The notes beneath the pieces are model-generated. The model saw nothing but the letters and a program-made list of their open reading frames with translations, made no database searches and was not told where the DNA came from. Of a stretch of DNA of 5,069 nucleotides, positions 1-5,069 are shown one piece after another. Position numbers and translations under genes: made by a program. Numbering within the stretch: position 1 is the stretch's first letter; each line of letters starts with the position of its first letter. Source of the stretch: Chitinophagaceae bacterium (GTDB taxonomy: Bacteria > Bacteroidota > Bacteroidia > Chitinophagales > Chitinophagaceae); contig JAACZX010000567.1 of NCBI GenBank assembly GCA_009996555.1, positions 1-5,069 on the forward strand, given 5' to 3'.

Positions 1-155
1 TTACCCCTCCCGAAAATAAAATGCAGTGCTTCTTCTCCGTCTTTTACATGCACAAGATTATTGGAAAGATTATTTTTTTTCAACTCACGGATCGTTAATT
101 CCGCATCGTTATTATTGTCTTCCACAAGTAACACATTTACAGGAGTTAAATTCAT
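1..155 (-). CDS. Single-domain response regulator (CheY/Rcp1-like receiver), N-terminal part only
   Basis: This is the first 51 codons of a receiver-domain protein that runs off the left edge. The visible start reads [19 protein letters not shown], a classic receiver beta-1 strand followed by the acidic pair E12-D13 that binds Mg2+. Next come helix 1 (about 17-28) and the segment [18 protein letters not shown], matching helix 2 of Rcp1-type regulators. The phosphoacceptor aspartate, expected near residue 65, lies outside the window. Family members are usually about 140-150 residues and have no output domain; whether that holds here cannot be seen. The ATG is 18 bp after the stop of the upstream histidine kinase, so the two are very probably co-transcribed and the kinase is the likely phosphodonor. 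No Shine-Dalgarno sequence is visible; the spacer is A/T-rich, which is normal in Bacteroidota. The family call is strong; the signalling output is unknown. Confidence 0.93.
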   Translation of the reverse strand, partial: MNLTPVNVLLVEDNNNDAELTIRELKKNNLSNNLVHVKDGEEALHFIFGRG

Positions 156-173
156 ACATACTATTTTAAAAAT

Positions 174-2162
174 TTAAGAATCGGGTAATGAAAAATAAAA
201 ACAGGCTCCTTCGTTCACACGGCTTTCTGCCCACACCCGTCCTTCATGACGTATAATAATTTTTTCAACCAAAGCCAGCCCTACACCTGTGCCTTCAAAT
301 TCATCTGCCGCATGCAAACGTTGAAATACTTTGAATAATTTGTGGGTATAGGCAGGATCAAAACCCACCCCGTTATCTTTTACAAAAAATACAATACTGT
401 TTAACTCTGTGTATGTGCCGATATTTATCCGGGGTATCGGCTGTCCGGATGAATATTTCACAGCGTTGCCGATCAGGTTAAGCCACACCTGCTTTAATGT
501 ATTATGATCGGCCATCACATCAGGAAGTTTACTTACCTCCCAGATAATATTGCCGCATGCCTGTTGCTGACAGATCTCTGCAATGCAATCTTTAACCATT
601 CCATCAGAAACTACTCTTGTTTTTAACATTTGCTGCCGCCCCATGCGGGAAAAGGCCAACAGGTCATCAATCAAATGCCCCATTCGCACCGCACTGTTCC
701 TGATGGTGGCAGTAATGCGTAAAGCCTCTTCATCAAGTTTACTTCCGTAGTCCTCCTCAAGTATTGTTGAAAATCCAATAACACTTCTAAGCGGTGCACG
801 CAAATCGTGTGATACTGAATACGTAAATGCACTCATTTCTTCGTTACTCTTTCGCAGCTGATCCTGAAGATTTTTTCTATCCGTAATATCACGTATGGAT
901 GAAGAAACAACAGTTCCCATCTCTGTTATGATTGGTGAAAGACTGATCTCTACAGGAAACTGTACACCATCCTTTCGCACAGCAAATAATTCAAGCCCAA
1001 CACCCATTGATCTCACTTTCGGATCAGCGTGGTAAGCTTCCCGGTGATGCACATGTTGTTTTCTTACTCCCTGCGGAACAAGTGCCTCAATATTAAGACC
1101 AATCATTTCTTCTTTGGTATAACCGAAAAGTCTTTCTGTTTGATTATTGATTAACTCAATAACGCCTTTATCGTTGGATATAATCATTGCATCCGGCGCA
1201 GACTGTAACAGCAGTTCAAATTTTTTTTCGATCATCTGCCTTATCTTATCACGCTTATTGAGCAGGATGGTGATATACCATGCTAAACTGAGAATGATAA
1301 GTATAATACTTAACACTAAGATAGATGCGCCGAACTCGGTGCTGAACCAATTTCTCCAATGCCCATACAGCCTGACTAAACCTAAAAAAACCGGCAGCGC
1401 TATCGCTGCCGGAACCAATTTCTGCGCCAATAAACTTCCGCTGTAGCCGTTTGTAAATTCTTTCATTATACCGGTCTCCGGATTAGAGCATAAAAGCGCA
1501 AGAGCTATAAAAATGAAACTCACCGAAGAATGAATAGCCATAGAAAGAAACGGGTTCAATTGGTAGATTTCAGGCACCCTGTATAAATAACCTGTCAACG
1601 CAAAAAGCCCGGTAAAAAAAATAACAATGGTTAATACCTGCGCAAACTTATACAAGCGCTTTCTATCGCTGCAAAAGATCAATAGCGAAACTCCTGCAAG
1701 GAAAAGACACACAGCAATGCTGGCAGTCATCATAGGTACGGATCCTGTTAACTCAGCTTCTTTCAGTTTATCTGCATATAATATCTGATCAATCTGCCAG
1801 CCGTTCTCCTGAACAATTCCCCCCAACCTGAAAACAGCAATTAAAATCATGGTACAGGCAATAAGAGCTGCAATAGTGGAATAAGCCCGGCTTCTCCTTT
1901 TACTCATCATCAATATAAAAGACAAACCGAAAAGGCTGAATGAAACAGCTGTAAGTGGGTTGATTACCACAGCACCCTTTATGGGATTCTTCATTATTTC
2001 GATATCTAATTCCCAGCCTAACAATGCCAGTATGGAAATGATCAAAACAAATATGGAGAAATAACCCGACCATTGTCGTATGCGCATGCTCAAAGGAATG
2101 TCAGCATTGACATCATATCCCGGGCGAAAAGAAGACAACCGTTTTGTAGCAGGCGCTCCCAT
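174..2162 (-). CDS. Membrane-bound PAS sensor histidine kinase (8 TM + PAS + HisKA/HATPase)
   Basis: This complete 662-residue sensor kinase should autophosphorylate on histidine and pass the phosphate to the receiver encoded 18 bp downstream. Residues about 32-300 contain roughly eight hydrophobic segments (near 32-50, 64-86, 95-113, 142-164, 171-193, 204-225, 247-265 and 277-300), a multi-pass module whose ligand I cannot name. A PAS domain spans about 312-430; it has the common LFGYTKEEMIG and RKDGVQFPVEISLSP motifs and ends in IRDITDRK. HisKA carries the H-box SVSHDLRAPLR with phosphoacceptor His452. The ATPase shows the N-box NLIGNAVKYS (N562, N566), G1 DNGVGF (596-601), F-box LFKVFQRLH (609-617) and G2 GTGVGLAL (624-631). 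No key residue is missing. The ATG at 2162 is the first start after an in-frame TAA at 2196-2198. There is no attached receiver or output domain, which fits the use of a separate small regulator. The stimulus is unknown; the PAS could bind a small molecule or cofactor, but nothing here shows which. Confidence 0.95.
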   Translation of the reverse strand: MGAPATKRLSSFRPGYDVNADIPLSMRIRQWSGYFSIFVLIISILALLGWELDIEIMKNPIKGAVVINPLTAVSFSLFGLSFILMMSKRRSRAYSTIAALIACTMILIAVFRLGGIVQENGWQIDQILYADKLKEAELTGSVPMMTASIAVCLFLAGVSLLIFCSDRKRLYKFAQVLTIVIFFTGLFALTGYLYRVPEIYQLNPFLSMAIHSSVSFIFIALALLCSNPETGIMKEFTNGYSGSLLAQKLVPAAIALPVFLGLVRLYGHWRNWFSTEFGASILVLSIILIILSLAWYITILLNKRDKIRQMIEKKFELLLQSAPDAMIISNDKGVIELINNQTERLFGYTKEEMIGLNIEALVPQGVRKQHVHHREAYHADPKVRSMGVGLELFAVRKDGVQFPVEISLSPIITEMGTVVSSSIRDITDRKNLQDQLRKSNEEMSAFTYSVSHDLRAPLRSVIGFSTILEEDYGSKLDEEALRITATIRNSAVRMGHLIDDLLAFSRMGRQQMLKTRVVSDGMVKDCIAEICQQQACGNIIWEVSKLPDVMADHNTLKQVWLNLIGNAVKYSSGQPIPRINIGTYTELNSIVFFVKDNGVGFDPAYTHKLFKVFQRLHAADEFEGTGVGLALVEKIIIRHEGRVWAESRVNEGACFYFSLPDS

Positions 2163-2243
2163 ATAAGCAATGGTTGATTGAGTTGAATGACAGGATTAGC
2201 AGTTTTCAAAGGATAAGGCTCCTTCTGTTTAACTTTAGAAAGT

Positions 2244-2274
2244 AAAAATTATAAAAAAAATTAACAAAAAGAAA
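2244..2274 (-). promoter_or_regulatory. Weak Bacteroidota-type promoter candidate for the kinase-receiver operon
   Basis: On the minus strand a TTTC element (2274-2271) is followed by a 19-base spacer and TAATTTTT (2251-2244). This approximates the Bacteroidota primary sigma pattern (TTTG, about 19 bases, TAnnTTTG), with one mismatch in each element. The predicted start of transcription near 2238 would give a leader of about 75 bases before the kinase ATG. The tract is extremely A/T-rich, so chance matches are easy. It is the best candidate I could find in the 120 bases upstream of the kinase, nothing more. Confidence 0.22.
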
Positions 2275-2372
2275 CTTTTTCAGGTTTGCCGGTTACCCCA
2301 AACTGAAATAGCTAACCTCGGGTAGGATATTATACGGGCGGCCATAAATAACATCCCTTTTGAACTATCTCC

Positions 2373-2386
2373 GCCGTACAAACGGC
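2373..2386. repeat. Small inverted repeat, 5-bp stem with ACAA loop
   Basis: GCCGT (2373-2377) and ACGGC (2382-2386) are perfect inverted copies around the loop ACAA. There is no T-run after it on either strand, so it is not a convincing intrinsic terminator. It may be a protein-binding site or chance. Confidence 0.4.
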
Positions 2387-2502
2387 TGCTGTTGCATTGT
2401 AATCAACCTGGCAAACTACTAATTCTCAAAAATGGCTAAGATTTTTTGCTCCCTAATAATGTGTTCGCTTAAACTGCAAATAAACATTACCAAAAATTAC
2501 AT

Positions 2503-2518
2503 GGTAACACAAGTTACC
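2503..2518. repeat. Small inverted repeat, 6-bp stem with ACAA loop
   Basis: GGTAAC (2503-2508) and GTTACC (2513-2518) are perfect inverted copies around ACAA, the same loop as the hairpin about 120 bases to the left. A third related element, TTACC, lies just to the left at about 2487-2491 and could pair alternatively with GGTAA. No T-tract follows on either strand. An operator-like dyad or a fortuitous palindrome are both possible. Confidence 0.45.
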
Positions 2519-2752
2519 GGCAATTAAGGGATAGACTGACCGGCAACAACACAGCCAACCTTTGCAACGAACCGTCATTTACTTACTTTATAATAAAAGT
2601 AGCAGAATGGAAACTGTATTACAATGCAAACACAGTCTGAACGAAAAGCCCCTTGGTTTGAACATTTCAGTCCTCTCAATAACACTACAATCGGAGATGC
2701 ACGTGATAATTAATAAAATTTGCAGGGTTTAAGATAACACCTGACTACCTTT

Positions 2753-3044
2753 TCAATTAACCAGCGGGATCCGGTATTTAAAGGTTACACCTTTAGGTTG
2801 ATTATTATAGACAAAATTCACCCTATAACACCCTTGCCATGCGCTTGATGCTTAAAAAGCTACTGGGAGTATAATGATTTCATCACTGACCCCTGTTCCA
2901 TTGTCAGAAAAGCAATATACATGTTCTTTTTCCCGGCTATTCTTCTTTGCACAATTGTGTGTTGACAAATCATATATTCAACACTTCTGAAAAAGGTTGA
3001 TGTTTCAGAAATATTACAAATTGAAAGTTGAATTATTCAACATC
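2753..3044 (-). pseudogene. Decayed LytS-type sensor histidine kinase, C-terminal remnant
   Basis: The minus strand preserves ordered pieces of a LytS/YehU-like kinase in shifted frames. At 3032-3012 the reading FNFQFVI resembles the (R)FxxxFxI strand before the ATPase. At 2999-2976 QPFSEVLNI resembles the QP(F/Y)VENA N-box. Around 2920-2880 EHVYCFSDNGTGVSDE is a clear G1 box, with DNG at 2905-2897. Around 2860-2825 another frame gives FKHQAHGKGVIG, resembling the G2 region of Bacteroidota LytS proteins. The reading YNNQPKGVTFKYRIPL then ends in a TGA at 2755-2753, like the family C-terminus. The G1 and C-terminal pieces share one frame, interrupted by a TAA. DNG to the stop is 50 codons where about 60-65 are usual, so small deletions have accumulated. 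The transmembrane part and the phosphoacceptor histidine region are not found. No functional protein is possible. The family call rests on eye-matched motifs. Confidence 0.62.
2779..2795. repeat. Small inverted repeat, 6-bp stem with 5-base loop
   Basis: TAAAGG (2779-2784) and CCTTTA (2790-2795) pair perfectly around TTACA. The dyad lies inside the C-terminal remnant of the decayed kinase, so it is probably a by-product of old coding sequence rather than a selected site. No T-run follows it. Confidence 0.35.
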
Positions 3045-3046
3045 AA
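2985..3046. repeat. Cluster of overlapping inverted repeats
   Basis: Three dyads interleave here. TTCTGAAA (2985-2992) pairs with TTTCAGAA (3003-3010), an 8-bp stem with a 10-base loop. TTGATGTT (2997-3004) pairs with AACATCAA (3039-3046), 8 bp. GTTGAAT (3027-3033) pairs with ATTCAAC (3035-3041), with a further ATTCAAC copy at 2976-2982. The pairings are mutually exclusive in part. The cluster coincides with the most damaged section of the LytS remnant. It could be a small inserted palindromic element or chance in A/T-rich decayed DNA. Confidence 0.4.
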
Positions 3047-3176
3047 AAAGAACGGTAATAGTTTTTAGTTATTGCCACTTGTTTCGTTTGAAAATGGCGC
3101 ATCAATGATACTACTTCCAAAAAACCATCTCTTCATTTACCAAGCACTTATGTTGCCTAAGCTTATACCATCTGGA

Positions 3177-3312
3177 AGGAACTATCCGGTGCACATAAAA
3201 TAATTTTGAACCCGACAGCTTTTCCTCAACTGTTTTTTAAGGTATTACTAATAGCATTACATTTCTGCGAAGTTTACAGTTCTACATAATCACCTGCTGC
3301 TTCTGCGTATAA
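3177..3312 (-). pseudogene. Decayed LytTR response regulator, DNA-binding domain remnant
   Basis: On the minus strand 3312-3277 reads LYAEAAGDYVEL, the signature opening of a LytTR DNA-binding domain (I/L-Y-x-E-A-x-GDYV). A TAA follows (3276-3274), and the same frame continues as TSQKCNAISNTLK, the usual strand-and-helix region. The frame is then lost in a run of six A (3238-3233). The next frame continues TVEEKLSGSKLFYVHR (3233-3186) and IVP, matching the family's E-E-K-L-x(n)-F-x-x-VHRSYIV. The order and spacing fit one domain carrying one nonsense change and one single-base frameshift. The receiver domain that should precede it is absent: only about 100 bases separate this from the end of the oxidoreductase gene. 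Sequence to about 3060 may hold the eroded end of the domain but I cannot align it. With the adjacent LytS remnant it represents a lost two-component system. It cannot encode a functional regulator. Confidence 0.74.
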
Positions 3313-3413
3313 ATTGGATCATCGTTATTCTTGCAGGAATATCATCATCAACGAGTCAGTACATGCATTAAAACAGAAATCGATCGACAGAATTAAAAAA
3401 CAACTTATTCCTG
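3313..3413. other. Short spacer downstream of the oxidoreductase gene
   Basis: These 101 bases follow the oxidoreductase stop. I see no stem followed by a T-run that would serve as an intrinsic terminator for that gene. On the minus strand the fragment KNNDDPIY just before the LytTR remnant may be the eroded linker between receiver and LytTR domains, but this is a weak reading. Confidence 0.4.
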
Positions 3414-5069
3414 CTAAGATTTTAACGCATCATATAATATTTCAACAGGATGTAATGCATGCCTGCTCGTTCCATCTTTTATCTGGTGCCGGCAGGAAGT
3501 TCCAGCAGCGGCAATCAACGTATCGTTTGATAAACTCCGAACAGCAGGAAACAAAACCAACTCTCCTATTTTGTTAGACACTTCAAAATGTTCTTTTTCA
3601 TACCCAAAGGCACCTGCCATGCCACAGCAGCCGGAAGGGATTATCTGCACCACATAATTTGCGGGCAGACTCAGCATTTCATTACTATAATGCTGGGATG
3701 ACATTGCCTTTTGATAACAATGGCCATGAACTGCAATGAGTTTTTGCTCTTTTGTAAATAATTCTGCTGTAATATTTCCTTTTGCGGCTTCCGACGCAAT
3801 AAACTCCTCGATTGTATACGTATTCGCTGCAATTTCTTTCGCAGCAGTTTTATTTTCACTTGTTGCCAGGTCAATGTATTCATCCCGCAGCGTTAAAATA
3901 GCAGAAGGTTCTATTCCTACAATCACCGTATTCCTGCTTACATTTTTTTTGAGTAATAAAATATTGGCATTAATAACAGCAGCCGCTTTTTTTACCAATC
4001 CTTTCGACAGGTAAGTTCTTCCACTTTCAAGATGTTCCGGAATGCTAACATCATACCCCAATGCTTCCAACAGGAGTATTGCTTTACGTCCTATTTCCGC
4101 ATCGTTGTAATTGGTAAACTCATCGCAGAAAAACAAGACGCTTCTTTTACTCCCTTTACTTGTATTTTTCCTTCGTTTCCACCATTGCTTCAACGTAAAC
4201 GACGGTAGCAATGGCATCGTTCTGTCTGGATGAAATCCCACAAGCCTGTTTGCAACAGACCTTAATGATTTATTGCTGTAAACAAAGTTGTAAACTCCCG
4301 AAAATTTTGTTGCCAGCTTCATCTGCTTCGTAAAAGTTGCAATAAGCTTTGCACGTAACGGAATTCCTTTTTTATCATAATACTGTTGTAGAAACTCCGC
4401 TTTCATTTTCGTTACATCCACGCCTGAAGGACACTCTGTTTTACAGGCTTTGCAACTGAGACAAAGATCCATGACTTCTTTAATCTCGTCATGAACAAGA
4501 GGGGCATTATCATGTTCATTGCTTAAATACTGGCGCAACACGTTTGCTCTTGCACGGGTACTGTCTTTTTCTTTGCGTGTTGCCATAAAACTTGGGCACA
4601 TAGTGCCGCCGGTCATCTCACTTTTTCTGCAGTCACCCGAACCCGAGCACTTTTCGGCAAGTCGTAATAACCCTTCCTGTTCCGAAAAATCGAAATTGGT
4701 TTTAACAGCTGCAGGTTGTTTGCCCGTCTTCATTCTTAATGCTGCATCCATTGGCGCTGTATCAACAATCTTTCCTTTGTTGAAAATATTCTGCGGATCA
4801 AACAGTGCTTTTATTTCCCTGAACAGCGCATACGTTTCTAACCCCATTACCGATGCAATGTGTTCACCACGCAACCTGCCATCGCCGTGTTCGCCTGACA
4901 ATGATCCATTGTATTTTTTTACCAACAAGGCAGTTTCGGTGAGGATTGTGCGAAACAATTGCAAGCCGTCTTCCGTTTTTAAATTGATCATCGGTTCCAC
5001 ATGCAACTCTCCTGCACCTGCATGCGCATAATACGAGGCCCTTACTCCATGTTTATCTAACAGTGCTTG
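3414..5069 (-). CDS. Fused FAD-linked oxidase / Fe-S protein (GlcD-GlcF or YdiJ-like), C-terminal part
   Basis: The C-terminal 551 residues are visible; the frame stays open to the right edge, so the FAD-binding domain is missing from view. Family members oxidise 2-hydroxyacids (glycolate, D-lactate or D-2-hydroxyglutarate) and pass electrons from FAD through Fe-S centres. Visible residues 13-26, YYAHAGAGELHVEP, and GEHGDG (59-64) belong to the FAD-oxidase C-terminal domain; His16, His23 and His61 are candidate metal or active-site residues. A ferredoxin-like section follows: C141-x5-C147 and MCPSF (C158), then a full CxxCxxCxxxCP (C203, C206, C209, C213). The C-terminal CCG module has HGHC (448-451), SGCCG (479-483) and TSC (C526). 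Its first half has ESGR (348-351) where related proteins can have CCGR. Whole fused proteins are near 950-1,000 residues, so slightly over half is present. The apparent TTG start at 5006 is inside the domain and is not the true start. The protein is probably cytoplasmic or peripheral to the membrane. The substrate cannot be decided here. Confidence 0.93.
   Translation of the reverse strand, partial: QALLDKHGVRASYYAHAGAGELHVEPMINLKTEDGLQLFRTILTETALLVKKYNGSLSGEHGDGRLRGEHIASVMGLETYALFREIKALFDPQNIFNKGKIVDTAPMDAALRMKTGKQPAAVKTNFDFSEQEGLLRLAEKCSGSGDCRKSEMTGGTMCPSFMATRKEKDSTRARANVLRQYLSNEHDNAPLVHDEIKEVMDLCLSCKACKTECPSGVDVTKMKAEFLQQYYDKKGIPLRAKLIATFTKQMKLATKFSGVYNFVYSNKSLRSVANRLVGFHPDRTMPLLPSFTLKQWWKRRKNTSKGSKRSVLFFCDEFTNYNDAEIGRKAILLLEALGYDVSIPEHLESGRTYLSKGLVKKAAAVINANILLLKKNVSRNTVIVGIEPSAILTLRDEYIDLATSENKTAAKEIAANTYTIEEFIASEAAKGNITAELFTKEQKLIAVHGHCYQKAMSSQHYSNEMLSLPANYVVQIIPSGCCGMAGAFGYEKEHFEVSNKIGELVLFPAVRSLSNDTLIAAAGTSCRHQIKDGTSRHALHPVEILYDALKS

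Larger units (their letters stand above)
2163..2752. other. Intergenic stretch without a recognisable gene
   Basis: These roughly 590 bases separate the kinase start from the decayed LytS remnant. Both strands are cut by frequent stops and I recognise no protein family, RNA gene or transposon end. It contains an A/T-rich tract at 2237-2280 just upstream of the kinase, two small perfect hairpins (2373-2386 and 2503-2518), and a 29-codon plus-strand ORF (2624-2713) of doubtful reality. Given the pseudogenes next door, part of it may be further decayed coding sequence that is no longer recognisable. Confidence 0.6.

Noticed and set aside
1147..1446. A 99-codon open frame on the plus strand
   Set aside because: Antisense to the membrane and PAS region of the kinase; no family features.
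2624..2713. The APWFEHF segment as a graspetide (microviridin-like) leader, which often has a PFFARF motif
   Set aside because: The resemblance is a few residues only, the core lacks the usual Lys/Thr/Asp/Glu pattern, and there is no ATP-grasp or transporter gene nearby.
2779..2795. A hairpin considered as an intrinsic terminator
   Set aside because: The stem is only 6 bp and A/T-rich, and no T-run follows on either strand.
2874..2990. A 38-codon plus-strand ORF
   Set aside because: It runs antisense through the G1 box of the decayed kinase, where the minus-strand reading has clear family motifs.
2163..3413. Whether the gap holds an insertion sequence, tRNA or CRISPR array
   Set aside because: I found no transposase fragments, terminal repeat pair, cloverleaf or regularly spaced direct repeats; the recognisable content is two-component gene remnants.
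3314..3577. An 87-codon open frame on the plus strand
   Set aside because: It overlaps the 3' end of the oxidoreductase antisense and the flank of the LytTR remnant; the translation resembles nothing.
5004..5006. TTG considered as the start of the oxidoreductase
   Set aside because: The 21 upstream codons to the window edge are open in the same frame and encode conserved family sequence (YYAHAGAGE), so the gene continues past the edge.
4519..5031. A 170-codon open frame on the plus strand
   Set aside because: It is entirely antisense to the conserved FAD/Fe-S oxidoreductase domains and its translation has no recognisable motif.

Overview
The window looks like ordinary chromosome of a Bacteroidota bacterium, plausibly a member of the Chitinophagaceae; the family-level guess is inference. 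Supporting signs are the AT-rich spacers, start codons without a clear Shine-Dalgarno sequence, a PAS histidine kinase followed by a small Rcp1-type receiver, remnants of a LytS/LytTR pair, and a fused FAD/Fe-S oxidoreductase of a type common in that phylum. All recognisable genes and gene remnants lie on the minus strand.

Layout from right to left, in the direction of transcription. (1) 5069-3414 is the C-terminal 551 residues of a GlcD/GlcF-like (YdiJ-like) FAD-linked oxidase fused to an Fe-S/CCG module; its N-terminal half lies beyond the right edge. (2) 3413-2163 is a 1.25 kb stretch without an intact gene. It is not empty: 3312-3177 carries a decayed LytTR DNA-binding domain, and about 3044-2753 carries a decayed LytS-type kinase C-terminus, both broken by stops and frameshifts. 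The remaining ~590 bp (2752-2163) hold only small hairpins, one doubtful 29-codon ORF on the plus strand and a weak promoter candidate. (3) 2162-174 is a complete 662-residue hybrid membrane/PAS histidine kinase. (4) 155-1 is the first 51 codons of a CheY/Rcp1-like receiver, 18 bp after the kinase stop and almost certainly its partner.

The kinase and receiver form one operon: a membrane/PAS sensor should phosphorylate a single-domain response regulator. The oxidoreductase is a metabolic enzyme (2-hydroxyacid oxidation feeding electrons through Fe-S centres) with no evident functional link to the sensor. The most informative observation is that the apparent gap between them is a graveyard of a second two-component system of a different family. 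I see no mobile element, CRISPR array, RNA gene or novel defence-like system.
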